A DNA stretch of 64,000 bases from Aliiroseovarius sp. F20344. GTDB lineage: Bacteria; Pseudomonadota; Alphaproteobacteria; Rhodobacterales; Rhodobacteraceae. This document shows, piece after piece, positions 1-8,294 of the stretch (positions within the stretch are counted from its first letter, which is position 1; each line of letters starts with the position of its first letter). The stretch covers positions 310,001-374,000 of the forward strand of contig NZ_JALKBG010000006.1 in the NCBI RefSeq assembly GCF_023016155.1, in the 5' to 3' direction. Below the pieces are notes generated by a model. The model was not told the origin of the DNA. It saw nothing but the letters and a program-made list of their open reading frames with translations, and searched no databases. Made by a program: the position numbers and the translations under genes.

Positions 1-1
1 C

Positions 2-1327
2 GAGCTGGCCGTGCCGACAGCAGATGCCGACAAAGCCCGCGTTATGTCTACGCTGGGCGACTACCAAATCCTGATGCAGGAAGGTGATAACGGCGTAATG
101 GGTGTGATCAAGACCATCGGTGGCGATGAGTTGCTGACGTCGAACGACCCGGATTTCAACGGATATGTCAAAACTGGCGACAACACTGGCTTTCTGTTCA
201 CCAACTGGGAAAACCGCCCCGGCGGGATGAGCCGCGCCGCTTTGACCCGTGCTGAAGATGGCACTTGGTCTGTGGGGGAAACCATGATGCTTGACTTCTC
301 ATCCGTGCGTGGCACTTGGGTGAACTGCTTTGGCACGATGACCCCTTGGGCGACCCCGCTGTCATCAGAGGAGCTGTATTTTGACAACTCGGCTGACTGG
401 AACAATCCGGGCTACAAGTATCACGAAGACCAACTGAATCTGGCCAAGTATCTGGGCGGAGAATTCCCGAACCCGTACGACTATGGCTACATCGTCGAGG
501 TCTCGGACCCGGCTGCGTCCGCGACACCGGTTAAGCATTTCGCGATGGGGCGTTTCAGCCACGAAAATGCGGTTGTCATGCCCGATCACAAGACGGTTTA
601 CTTGTCGGATGACGGCACAGATGTTGTGTTCTTCAAGTTTGTCGCGGACAAAGAAAACGATCTGTCGGCTGGCACGCTCTATGCTGCCAAAATGGTTCAG
701 CAGGATGAAAGCAATGCGGCTGATGCGTCCAAAACCGGTTTTGATGTTAGCTGGATCAAGCTCGCACACGGCACCAGCGCCGAGGTTGCAGCTTGGGTGC
801 GCGAATACGACGGCATCACGCCAGAGAACTTCGTGGAAGGCCAGAACAGCTATTTGACCGAAGGAGACATCGCCATATGGGCACAAGGCAAAGCTGCGGA
901 CAACCGCGTGGCCTTCCTTGAAAGTCGTAAAGCAGCTGCTGCGAAAGGCGCCACTGCCGAGTTCCGTAAGATGGAAGGCGTTAACATCAACTACGAAGGC
1001 GCCAAGGACGGGTCGGTTCCGTATATGTACATGGCCATGTCGTCGATCGGCAAAGGCATGGCAGATGGTGAAGGCGACGTGCGTCTGGAAGCCAACAAAT
1101 GCGGCGTTGTCTACGAGATGAAGCTGGAAGCAGATTTCGACGTGAAGACCATGGTGCCGGTTGTGGCTGGTCATGGCTACAACAAAGACAATGCGCCGAA
1201 TGCCTGCCCGGTCGATTCCATTTCAAACCCCGACAACTTGGTGGTTCGCCGCGATGGGTCGGTTTTGATTGGCGAAGACACCGGCAAGCACGAAAACAAC
1301 GCGCTGTGGATTTGGAAGCGCGGCTAA
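2..1327 (+). CDS. phoX: PhoX family alkaline phosphatase (DUF839), C-terminal part
   Basis: The frame is open from the left edge, so the N-terminus and the expected Tat signal lie outside the window; 441 residues remain. Recognisable PhoX/DUF839 stretches are WENRPGGMSR, VNCFGTMTPWATPLSSEE, GRFSHENAVV, LSDDGTD and, near the end, NPDNLVVRRDGSVLIGEDTG. PhoX enzymes are periplasmic, metal-dependent phosphomonoesterases that release phosphate from organic phosphate esters, and are common in marine alphaproteobacteria. A GTG occurs in frame at position 11, but the reading frame continues upstream with family-like sequence, so it is not the real start. A terminator follows the stop. The family call is firm; the exact substrate range cannot be read from sequence. 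Confidence 0.9.
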   Translation, partial: ELAVPTADADKARVMSTLGDYQILMQEGDNGVMGVIKTIGGDELLTSNDPDFNGYVKTGDNTGFLFTNWENRPGGMSRAALTRAEDGTWSVGETMMLDFSSVRGTWVNCFGTMTPWATPLSSEELYFDNSADWNNPGYKYHEDQLNLAKYLGGEFPNPYDYGYIVEVSDPAASATPVKHFAMGRFSHENAVVMPDHKTVYLSDDGTDVVFFKFVADKENDLSAGTLYAAKMVQQDESNAADASKTGFDVSWIKLAHGTSAEVAAWVREYDGITPENFVEGQNSYLTEGDIAIWAQGKAADNRVAFLESRKAAAAKGATAEFRKMEGVNINYEGAKDGSVPYMYMAMSSIGKGMADGEGDVRLEANKCGVVYEMKLEADFDVKTMVPVVAGHGYNKDNAPNACPVDSISNPDNLVVRRDGSVLIGEDTGKHENNALWIWKRG

Positions 1328-1352
1328 GCCGGGGGTGCATCTAAATATGGAC

Positions 1353-1381
1353 TGGGGCGTAGGTGACGGCGCCCCATTTTT
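1353..1381 (+). terminator. Rho-independent terminator after phoX
   Basis: TGGGGCG (1353-1359) pairs with CGCCCCA (1370-1376) around a 10-nt loop and is followed by TTTTT. It lies between the convergent phoX and SseB-like genes, and serves phoX by its T-run. Confidence 0.8.
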
Positions 1382-1397
1382 GTGCGGTCTGCGGTTG

Positions 1398-2186
1398 TTA
1401 TTTCAGGATCGGGGGCCTGTTTGGGTCAGATCCGGGGATGGTTGGCGATGATTGGGCAGGAGCCTCTGGCGCAGGCAGGTCAAAGCGCAGCCCGACCGAT
1501 AGCATCTTTTGCGAAATCTCTTCCGAATCTGAAAAAAAACCTACATCAAGCTCTCCTGCATCCAGCCCCGAAAAGGTCAGCGCTTCGTTTGCGGCACCCG
1601 CCAGAGCACGTTCGGCACCTTCAGCGGGATTAATGAAGGCCAATAGATGCCCGCGCTTTCCGTCCGTATGCCGCACACCCGCCAGACACGCGCATTCGGC
1701 AAGACCCAGTGCTGACCCAAGCTTTTCTGAAAGTGCGGTCAACAGGACGTCCGGCGCTGAAGGGGGCAAGATCTCGGCGATTTGCGCTTCTACTTCATCC
1801 GGAGCGCTGCTGAGCGTTTGGGCAAGCCAGTCCATCGCCTCGGCCGGGATCAGGATCGATGACGGGGCCACGCCGAGATTGACGCCAAGTCCAATTCCGT
1901 GACCCGACAACATCCCCGCAATAACTCGGCCCGGTAGGGCGGCATAGGGGGCAGGGTTGCCAACAAACTCGGACAACCGGTCTTCGCGATCAAACACCAA
2001 TACGTATTTCTCGGTCTCAAGTTCGAACAGTTCTGGGTCGATATCGTCGCCTTGAGGCTCTTTTGCCAAGAGAAGGAAAAGCTCGCGATCTGACAGACGC
2101 TCGTAAAACCGAAGGCGGGCTGAATCGTCGTTCAGGTCGGCCTGCATGGCGGCATGGGCTTTGTCCAAGGGCGTCTGCTCGCTCAT
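1398..2186 (-). CDS. SseB family protein
   Basis: This 262-residue protein has an SseB-like N-terminal half (about residues 10-115, including ELETEKYVLVFD and LSEFVGNPAPYAALPG) and a C-terminal half resembling the SseB C-terminal domain. There is no signal peptide or membrane segment, so it is probably cytosolic. SseB-domain proteins are widespread, but outside Salmonella their role is undefined; a virulence role should not be assumed here. It is convergent with phoX and lies 12 bp from the glycosylase gene upstream on the same strand, so the two may be co-transcribed. Start chosen at the ATG giving MSEQTPLDK. Confidence 0.75.
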   Translation of the reverse strand: MSEQTPLDKAHAAMQADLNDDSARLRFYERLSDRELFLLLAKEPQGDDIDPELFELETEKYVLVFDREDRLSEFVGNPAPYAALPGRVIAGMLSGHGIGLGVNLGVAPSSILIPAEAMDWLAQTLSSAPDEVEAQIAEILPPSAPDVLLTALSEKLGSALGLAECACLAGVRHTDGKRGHLLAFINPAEGAERALAGAANEALTFSGLDAGELDVGFFSDSEEISQKMLSVGLRFDLPAPEAPAQSSPTIPGSDPNRPPILK

Positions 2187-2198
2187 GACATTCTCCGG

Positions 2199-2786
2199 TT
2201 ATTCATCCAGCGCGCGGGACACGCGCAATTGCAGTTCAGGTAGAAGCTCTGCCTCGAACCACGGGTTTTTCTTCAGCCATCCCGTATTGCGCCACGACGG
2301 ATGTGGCAAGGGGAAGACCCGCGGCGCATGATCGCGCCATGACTTTACAGTGTCGGTGACAGATGTGCCCCGGCCAAGGTGACGGGTTTGAGCATAGCCG
2401 CCGACAAGTAGTGTCAGTGGAATATCCTGAAATTGCAGGTCCACCTTGTCTGCCCATGTATCTGAGCAGATCTTTGGAGGCGGCAAGTCCGATCCTTTGG
2501 CGTTGTAGCCCGGAAAGCAAAAGGCCATCGGTGTGATTGCAATGCGTGTCCGGTCGTAGAAGACGTCGTGATCAATGCCCATCCATTGACGCAAACGATC
2601 ACCGGATGGGTCGTCAAACGGGATGCCGGACTTATGAACGCGCATGCCCGGCGCTTGTCCAATGATACGCAACCGCGCTCTGGACTGAAACCACACCACC
2701 GGGCGCGGGCTATGCGCGGTTACGGTCTGTTCGAACCGAGAGGCGCATAGGGTGCAGGTGCTGATGGCGTCATGAAGTGTGGTCAT
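2199..2786 (-). CDS. Uracil-DNA glycosylase superfamily protein
   Basis: The protein is 195 residues when started at the ATG giving MTTLHDAISTC; the longer open frame runs back into the opposite ArsR promoter. UDG-fold motifs are visible: GQAPG followed by GIPFDDPSGDRL (motif 1, active-site region) and HPSWRNTG near the C-terminus (motif 2, DNA-intercalation loop). A CxxC pair (CTLC) sits at the N-terminus, but the four-cysteine iron-sulfur set of family 4 enzymes is not apparent. The likely role is base-excision repair of deaminated DNA. Substrate and family number remain uncertain. It is divergent from the ArsR gene, with about 96 bp between starts. Confidence 0.75.
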   Translation of the reverse strand: MTTLHDAISTCTLCASRFEQTVTAHSPRPVVWFQSRARLRIIGQAPGMRVHKSGIPFDDPSGDRLRQWMGIDHDVFYDRTRIAITPMAFCFPGYNAKGSDLPPPKICSDTWADKVDLQFQDIPLTLLVGGYAQTRHLGRGTSVTDTVKSWRDHAPRVFPLPHPSWRNTGWLKKNPWFEAELLPELQLRVSRALDE

Positions 2787-2836
2787 AGGCGCAGGGTAGG
2801 GGGCCGATGGCTTAACTTCAATGTTTCTAGTTTTGT

Positions 2837-2868
2837 CGAAATAAAACTTGCGCACGGAGTTTATTTCG
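2837..2868. promoter_or_regulatory. Inverted repeat, probable ArsR operator or promoter element
   Basis: CGAAATAAAACT (2837-2848) and AGTTTATTTCG (2858-2868) form an inverted repeat with one extra A in the left arm. It lies just upstream of the ArsR start in the divergent promoter region. Confidence 0.45.
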
Positions 2869-2884
2869 ATATTTCTAGAAATAT
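2869..2884. promoter_or_regulatory. Perfect 16-bp palindrome at the ArsR start, probable operator
   Basis: ATATTTCTAGAAATAT is a perfect palindrome that reaches into the ATG of the ArsR gene. ArsR/SmtB repressors bind short AT-rich dyads of this kind, so autoregulation is likely. A half copy (TTTCTAG) also occurs at about 2824-2830. Confidence 0.6.
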
Positions 2885-3224
2885 GAAACACGAATCTCTC
2901 GAACCCCTAAATGTTGATATTGCCGCGTCACAGTTTGCGGCACTTGGATCGGAACATCGGCTGAGCGTTCTGCGCACCTTGGTGCGTGCTGGACCTGATG
3001 GGCTTTCTATCGGAGCCCTGGGCGATCGGTGTGGGGTCACTGGATCGACCCTGACACATCACATGAAAATTCTGTCGGCTGCCGGGTTGGTGACGCAGAA
3101 AAAGCAGGGACGCTCAATCATTTGCGTGGCTGCTGAATATGACGTGATGCGCGCATTGTCGGACTATTTGCTGTCCGAATGTTGCGCGGATTGCGCAGAC
3201 GGAAAGGGCCACGATCATGGCTGA
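2883..3224 (+). CDS. ArsR/SmtB family transcriptional regulator
   Basis: This is a 113-residue winged-helix regulator. The recognition region reads LGDRCGVTGSTLTHHMKIL, followed by the wing LVTQKKQGRSIICVAAE. The C-terminal tail carries Cys residues (ECCADC) and His (GHDHG), a plausible metal or metalloid site; the classic N-terminal ELCVC arsenic site is absent. The ATG at 2883 was chosen because the open frame further upstream has unrelated sequence and covers the operator. The stop overlaps the permease start by 8 bp, so this is a two-gene operon in which the regulator probably represses itself and the permease until an inducer binds. Confidence 0.88.
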   Translation: MKHESLEPLNVDIAASQFAALGSEHRLSVLRTLVRAGPDGLSIGALGDRCGVTGSTLTHHMKILSAAGLVTQKKQGRSIICVAAEYDVMRALSDYLLSECCADCADGKGHDHG

Positions 3225-4260
3225 TACAACGCAAACGCAGCCACCGCGGCGGTTCAAGCCCGACTGGGCATGGGTATTTGTTTTGCTGCTGCCTGTTATC
3301 CTCGCCGTGTTGGACCCGGCAGAGCTGATGCCGATGATCCGGTTTGCGCTGACTGCGCTGGGCCACACGGCGCCGTTTATCTTGTTTGCGATCTTGGCCG
3401 TTGCGTTCCTTAAGGCTACCGGGGCTGAGAATCTTTTGGCCCGCGCTTTTGAGGGGCGCGAGACCCGCATGATCGTGGTCGCAGCCCTTGCTGGCGGGCT
3501 GTCACCGTTCTGTTCGTGCGAGGTCATTCCGTTCATTGCCGCACTATTGGCGGTTGGGGCACCTTTGTCGGCGGTTATGGCGTTTTGGCTGTCGTCCCCT
3601 TTGATGGACCCTGCCATGTTCGCAATCACCGCGGGCACTCTCGGCACGGGCTTTGCAACGGCCAAATTGGTAGCGGCTATTGCCATCGGATTGATGGGCG
3701 GCTTTGTCGTGAAAGTATTCGCCACCTCGGCCGTGTTTGCAGATCCATTGAAAAACGCGCCTGTCAAATCCTGTTGCAGCTCATCTTGCGGCTCTGATTC
3801 CGGTGTAGATGTGTATTCAGGTGACGTGAACTGGAAGTTCTGGACCGAGGCCCATCGACGCGAAACCTTCAAGTCGGCAGCACTGGAAAACGCGCTGTTC
3901 CTTGGGAAATGGCTGCTTCTGGCCTACATGATCGAAGCGCTGATGCTGCGTTACATCCCGGCCGAGCTTGTGGCTCAGGTTCTTGGCGGTACAGGGATCG
4001 GCCCCATTGTGCTGGGGGCTATCGTAGGCGCGCCGGCGTATCTGAACGGCTATGCCGCAGTGCCCATGGTGGCTGCTTTGCTTGAGCAAGGCATGTCAAA
4101 CGGCGCGGCAATGTCCTTTGTGATCGCGGGCGGGGTCAGCTGCATCCCGGCGGCCGTTGCGGTTTGGGCTTTGGTGAAACCGCGCGTCTTTGCAGCTTAT
4201 CTTGGGATCGCCGTCGTGGGAGCAGTGCTTGCAGGCCTTGGTTGGAGCGCCTTGGCGTAA
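3217..4260 (+). CDS. ArsP-like permease (DUF318/YraQ family)
   Basis: This 347-residue membrane protein has about eight hydrophobic segments. Family marks are SPFCSCEVIPF (Cys99 and Cys101), the downstream LSSPLMDPAMF, and NGYAAVPMVAALLEQG in the second half. A central cytosolic loop carries more cysteines (KSCCSSSCG, residues 185-192). ArsP members export trivalent organoarsenicals; other family members handle other substrates. Pairing with an ArsR-type regulator supports metal or metalloid export, but the substrate is inferred and a different thiophilic compound is possible. Confidence 0.78.
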   Translation: MADTTQTQPPRRFKPDWAWVFVLLLPVILAVLDPAELMPMIRFALTALGHTAPFILFAILAVAFLKATGAENLLARAFEGRETRMIVVAALAGGLSPFCSCEVIPFIAALLAVGAPLSAVMAFWLSSPLMDPAMFAITAGTLGTGFATAKLVAAIAIGLMGGFVVKVFATSAVFADPLKNAPVKSCCSSSCGSDSGVDVYSGDVNWKFWTEAHRRETFKSAALENALFLGKWLLLAYMIEALMLRYIPAELVAQVLGGTGIGPIVLGAIVGAPAYLNGYAAVPMVAALLEQGMSNGAAMSFVIAGGVSCIPAAVAVWALVKPRVFAAYLGIAVVGAVLAGLGWSALA

Positions 4261-4280
4261 GATACAGTAGAACAACTGGA

Positions 4281-4306
4281 TAAGGTGGCAGAGTTTTGCC
4301 GCCTTA
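4281..4306 (+). terminator. Terminator-like hairpin after the permease gene
   Basis: TAAGGTGGCA (4281-4290) pairs with TGCCGCCTTA (4297-4306) with one G-T pair, and outer AACAAC/GTTGTT arms could extend the stem. There is no strong T-run, so termination is likely but not certain. Confidence 0.5.
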
Positions 4307-4355
4307 CCATTGTTGTTTGACGCCAATTAGATTATTTCCAAATGTAACAACATAC

Positions 4356-4404
4356 GGTCGCGTTCCAGCTTCACAGCCGGAGTGCGGCCTGTTTGCAAGA
4401 ACAG
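4356..4404 (+). ncRNA. Structured nhaA leader, candidate nhaA-type cation riboswitch
   Basis: The 160-nt gap before nhaA contains two adjacent stems: GGTCGC (4356-4361) with GCGGCC (4384-4389), and CTGTT (4389-4393) with AACAG (4400-4404); they share one base. Known nhaA-I RNAs occur just upstream of Na+/H+ antiporter genes and sense alkali cations. I could not check this sequence against that consensus, so the class is only a suggestion from position and structure. Confidence 0.3.
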
Positions 4405-4421
4405 TAAAGACGGGGATTGCC

Positions 4422-5720
4422 ATGTACCGTGTGTGGAATTTCATCACCACCTATTCGATTCTTCTTATCAGCGGCGCTATGATTGCTCTTGTTTGGGCAA
4501 ACATAGATCCCCATTCCTACCATCACTTTGTGGAATACCCGATATGGTTCAATGGATGGATCGGTATCGACATCGGATATTGGGAAAAAGCTTACGGTGA
4601 AGCCTCGCATCATTTCGAATATGGTGATGTCGAGAAAGTTCTGACGTTTCACTATCTTATCAATGACATGCTGATGGCATTGTTCTTTGCAATCGCAGGG
4701 AAAGAGGTCTGGGAAGCCGTCATTTTGAAGAACGGCAGCTTACGCGGGAAAAAGGCGGCGACACCTCTGGTCGCCACCGCTGGCGGCATGCTGGGTCCGA
4801 TCGCAGTTTATCTTGGCATCGCTTATTTCCTTGGCTCCAGCACGTTTGATGCGGTTGCGCGTGGCTGGGCCATTCCGACTGCGACGGATATTGCCTTCAG
4901 CTATCTGGTTGGCCGTCTGGTCTTTGGCGCGGGGCACCCAGCGGTGCGGTTCTTGCTTCTGCTTGCCATTGCAGATGACGCAGCGGGCCTGATCATTTTG
5001 GCCATCTTCTACCCGTCAGGAGAGCTGGCCCCGGAATGGTTGCTTCTGTCTGTCGCGGCATCCGTTCTTGTGTTTGTCCTGTTCAATTGGTTGCCGCGTC
5101 GCAAAGACCGCGGAGACCAACTGCGCCGCTATTCGACCTTTGTGCGCAAAAAACTGGGGTGGATCCCTTATGCCGTCGCGGGTTGCCTAAGCTGGTACGG
5201 TTTCGCTCAGGCGGGCATTCACCCGGCGCTGGGTCTGCTTCCGGTTATCCCGGCCATCCCACACGCCGACCGCGCGTTTGGCTTCTTCTCTGAGGCTGAG
5301 AAATATCTGACTGATACCTTGAACCAGATGGAGCACTCACTGGCCATACCGGTCGACATCGTCCTGTTCTTCTTCGGCCTTCTGAATGCCGGGGTCGAAT
5401 TTGGGGCCATTGGCGAAGCAACTTGGCTGGTGCTTGCCGGTCTGATCATCGGCAAACCCGTTGGCGTGTTCATCATGGGATGGATTGCCGTCGGGCCAAT
5501 GCGACTCGGACTTCCGGCCGGAATGCGTTTGGTCGACCTGATCGTGATTGGATTTGTGGCGGCGATCGGGTTTACCGTTTCGCTGTTTGTGGCAGCTGTC
5601 GCCTTTGATCCTGGCCCGGTACAGGATGCAGCGAAAATGGGCGCGCTCTTTAGCTTTGGCGCTGTGTTCTTGTCCTTCATTGCAGGCAAGGTCCTTCGTG
5701 TCGAAAAGCAGCACGGCTGA
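4422..5720 (+). CDS. nhaA: Na+/H+ antiporter NhaA
   Basis: This is an integral inner-membrane antiporter of 432 residues, which exchanges Na+ (or Li+) for protons and helps control pH and salt. Key residues are visible: Asp156 in PTATDIAF and the Asp185-Asp186 pair in LAIADDAAGL, matching the essential aspartates of Escherichia coli NhaA. About a dozen hydrophobic segments follow. The protein is somewhat longer than E. coli NhaA, with an extra early stretch (residues 30-70) between the first helices. The ATG giving MYRVWNF was chosen, since upstream in-frame sequence has no family likeness and covers the structured leader. A strong terminator follows. Confidence 0.92.
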   Translation: MYRVWNFITTYSILLISGAMIALVWANIDPHSYHHFVEYPIWFNGWIGIDIGYWEKAYGEASHHFEYGDVEKVLTFHYLINDMLMALFFAIAGKEVWEAVILKNGSLRGKKAATPLVATAGGMLGPIAVYLGIAYFLGSSTFDAVARGWAIPTATDIAFSYLVGRLVFGAGHPAVRFLLLLAIADDAAGLIILAIFYPSGELAPEWLLLSVAASVLVFVLFNWLPRRKDRGDQLRRYSTFVRKKLGWIPYAVAGCLSWYGFAQAGIHPALGLLPVIPAIPHADRAFGFFSEAEKYLTDTLNQMEHSLAIPVDIVLFFFGLLNAGVEFGAIGEATWLVLAGLIIGKPVGVFIMGWIAVGPMRLGLPAGMRLVDLIVIGFVAAIGFTVSLFVAAVAFDPGPVQDAAKMGALFSFGAVFLSFIAGKVLRVEKQHG

Positions 5721-5765
5721 TCCGATACGGGATCTGGCCAAGGGCCGCCTACGTCGGGCTATCAA

Positions 5766-5803
5766 GGAAAGCGTCAGTCATTCTGGCGCTTTCCCCTTTT
5801 TTT
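5766..5803 (+). terminator. Rho-independent terminator after nhaA
   Basis: GGAAAGCGTCAG (5766-5777) pairs with CTGGCGCTTTCC (5783-5794) with one G-T pair, then a run of seven T follows within a few bases. Confidence 0.85.
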
Positions 5804-5868
5804 CAGCAAGATTTGCGCTAAATCCTAGGATGAAACAGACATAATTTAGCCGAATTGGCGACCTATAG

Positions 5869-5896
5869 CTCTTAGTTAAGATAATTCATCTAAGAG
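5869..5896. promoter_or_regulatory. Dyad upstream of the capsule export genes
   Basis: CTCTTAG (5869-5875) and CTAAGAG (5890-5896) form a perfect inverted repeat spaced by 14 AT-rich bases, 32 bp before the ATPase start. It could be a regulator site; no regulator is identified. Confidence 0.35.
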
Positions 5897-5928
5897 GGAT
5901 TGAGGCAAGTTTAGGTATCAAGGCGAAA

Positions 5929-6588
5929 ATGCTCGAGTTCAGGAATGTCAGTAAGTCCTTTTGGACCGGAAAGCAGAGGAAGGTCATTCTTGACCAGGCC
6001 TCCTTTCGGGTTGAGCTCGGCAATTCCCTTGGCATTCTGGCGCCAAACGGCACCGGTAAGACGACGCTGATCAACATGATGGCCGGGCTGGAAAAGCCGG
6101 ATGAGGGCGAGATCGTGCGCGGATGCCGAATTTCCTTCCCATTGGGTTTTATGGGCGGGGTGATTGGAAAACTCTCAGCACGTGAAAACGCCCGCCACAT
6201 TGCCCGATTGTACGGGCTTGACCCGGATTACCTCGAGGCCTTCACCAGATGGCTGTGCAATCTGGAAGAATACTATGATTTCCCAATGGCAACCTACAGC
6301 GCCGGAATGCGGGCACGGTTTACATTCTCGCTTCTGTTGGCGATGGATTTTGATATCTATCTGATTGATGAAGGTATGCCCCAAACGACTGACGCAGAAT
6401 TTAACCGCCGTGCGGGAACGGTTCTACAAGATCGCTTGAAGGATGCCACGGTTGTTGTGGTATCACATCAGGCACAAACACTGGAAAAGCTTTGCACGTC
6501 AGCTGCAGTTCTAACAAACGGCCAGTTCTACCAGTTTGATACTTTAGAAGAAGCGAAACAGCTCTATGATTACCAGACCCAAGGCTAA
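5929..6588 (+). CDS. kpsT: Capsular polysaccharide ABC exporter ATPase (KpsT-like)
   Basis: This is a 219-residue ABC ATPase of the polysaccharide-export (ABC-2) type. The Walker A region is ILAPNGTGKTT (36-46), the signature is degenerate (YSAGMR, 123-128) as in KpsT proteins, and Walker B is IYLIDEG (143-149). KpsT energises export of capsule or similar polysaccharide across the inner membrane with the permease KpsM. The gene overlaps the next one by 23 bp, so translation is probably coupled. No KpsM gene lies in the window, although it is usually adjacent; it must be elsewhere. Confidence 0.85.
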   Translation: MLEFRNVSKSFWTGKQRKVILDQASFRVELGNSLGILAPNGTGKTTLINMMAGLEKPDEGEIVRGCRISFPLGFMGGVIGKLSARENARHIARLYGLDPDYLEAFTRWLCNLEEYYDFPMATYSAGMRARFTFSLLLAMDFDIYLIDEGMPQTTDAEFNRRAGTVLQDRLKDATVVVVSHQAQTLEKLCTSAAVLTNGQFYQFDTLEEAKQLYDYQTQG

Positions 6589-8293
6589 CCGTTATCGCAT
6601 CCGGCGTGGATCGACCGCAGCTGATGGGGCTGAGGGTGATGAAGCGCGCGTTGCTTCTAGAGCGTCTGAGAACACGGATGCTGACGAAGCCGAAGTGGAT
6701 CAATCCGAGGACGTGGTGGCGCAAATGGCTCAGGACAATGCAAAAAACTCTGAAGACCAGCCCAAGGAAGCGCTCAATCCGTTAGAGGAGATGTCGCAGC
6801 ACCCGCAAGAGGATGGCCTGCCGAATTTGGGTGCTGACAAGTCATCGCAGAAAACTCCCAATACATCGGCAGGTTCTGATGAGGCTTCCGAGATTGATAA
6901 GGTCCACAAAGAAGGGCTGACAGGAAGACAGCTTCGCATGGCACGCCGTGTGGCGCAGAAACACGGCATTCAGGCCGAAAGCGATCAGGAGGCTGTGTAT
7001 CGACTTCGGTTGGCTGGCATTGATCCTTTCAAACGGGCCAACATGCTGGAACTGGTTGAAGGCGAAGGGGATGGGAAAACTCCTAACCTTCCACAACCAG
7101 CAGTGCAGCCAGGACTACCTGGTCCGGGTGTGATTGACGCGGCTGAGCGGGCTCGCTCGGTCATGGATATCCAGCGCGATATCACACGCCGCCGCCGTCG
7201 CAACATGCGTATGCTTGTGTTGCGCCTGTTGTTCTTTGTGGTGCTGCCATCAATTGTGGCCGGATACTACTACTACAATATCGCGACTCCAATGTACGCC
7301 ACGAAGTCCGAGTTTGTGATCCAGCAAGCTGATGGAAATGGAAGCAGCGGGGCCGCGGGATTGTTTGCAGGCACCGGGCTTGCCTCAAGTCAGGACAGTA
7401 TCGGGGTGCAGGGCTATCTGACCTCACGCGAAGCGATGCTAAGGCTCGACCGCGACGTTGGGTTCAAAGCTCACTTCAGCGATGGAGATATCGATGTTGT
7501 GCAACGGCTCGATTCTGAAGCCAGCAACGAGACCGCATATAAGACCTACAAAAAACGGGTTAAGATCGGTTTTGACCCGACCGAAGGCATCATCAAGATG
7601 GAAGTGATTGCGGCCACACCAGAAGTGAGCGAGCAATACTCAAAATCACTGATTGCCTACGCGGAGGAGCGTGTCGACAACCTGACACAGCGTAAGCGCG
7701 AAGATCAGATGAAGGGCGCGCAGGAAAGCTATGAGAAAGCCGAACGCGAAATGCTCGATGCGCAGGATCAGGTGCTGGCATTGCAAGAAACGATGGGGGT
7801 TTTTGATGCGACTTCAGATGCATCATCACTCATGTCGCAGATCAATAACTACGAGCTCCAATTGCAGGACAAGCGTTTGCGGTTGGAACAACTGCTGGAC
7901 AATACGAGCCCGAATAAAGCCCGTGTGGATGGGGTGAAAGGCGATATTGCGCGATTGGAAACGTTGATTGCTGAGTTGCGTGGGAAGCTGACGGATACGG
8001 GCGGCGAAAACGGATCTTTGGCCTCGATCAGTGGGCAGTTACGGATTGCTCAGACCAATTTGGAAACCCGCACGTTGCTGATGCAGCAGGCCCTGCAGCA
8101 ACTTGAGGTGGCCCGGATCGAAGCCAACAAGCAAACCCGCTATTTGTCTACAAACGTCAGCCCCGTTGCCCCTGATCAACCAACCTATCCGCGGGCATTT
8201 GAAAACACGATCTTGGCTTTCCTGATTTTCTCGGGGATCTACCTGATGCTATCGTTGACCGCATCGATCCTACGCGAACAAATCTCGTCCTGA
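6566..8293 (+). CDS. Capsule export inner-membrane protein (KpsE-like)
   Basis: This 575-residue protein consists of a long, acidic, low-complexity cytosolic N-terminus (about 1-200, ending in the basic TRRRRRN), a first membrane helix (about 216-238), a periplasmic domain with coiled-coil sequence (about 340-520) and a C-terminal membrane helix (about 550-568). Two terminal helices around a coiled coil is the KpsE/polysaccharide co-polymerase layout, linking the inner-membrane exporter to the outer-membrane channel. E. coli KpsE is about 380 residues, so the roughly 200-residue N-terminal extension is notable. The start overlaps the ATPase gene. kdsA follows after 1 bp. Confidence 0.8.
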   Translation: MITRPKANRYRIRRGSTAADGAEGDEARVASRASENTDADEAEVDQSEDVVAQMAQDNAKNSEDQPKEALNPLEEMSQHPQEDGLPNLGADKSSQKTPNTSAGSDEASEIDKVHKEGLTGRQLRMARRVAQKHGIQAESDQEAVYRLRLAGIDPFKRANMLELVEGEGDGKTPNLPQPAVQPGLPGPGVIDAAERARSVMDIQRDITRRRRRNMRMLVLRLLFFVVLPSIVAGYYYYNIATPMYATKSEFVIQQADGNGSSGAAGLFAGTGLASSQDSIGVQGYLTSREAMLRLDRDVGFKAHFSDGDIDVVQRLDSEASNETAYKTYKKRVKIGFDPTEGIIKMEVIAATPEVSEQYSKSLIAYAEERVDNLTQRKREDQMKGAQESYEKAEREMLDAQDQVLALQETMGVFDATSDASSLMSQINNYELQLQDKRLRLEQLLDNTSPNKARVDGVKGDIARLETLIAELRGKLTDTGGENGSLASISGQLRIAQTNLETRTLLMQQALQQLEVARIEANKQTRYLSTNVSPVAPDQPTYPRAFENTILAFLIFSGIYLMLSLTASILREQISS

Positions 8294-8294
8294 T

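Noticed and set aside
365-1174. Open frame of 269 codons opposite phoX
   Set aside because: It is antisense to a well-supported phosphatase gene and has shadow composition.
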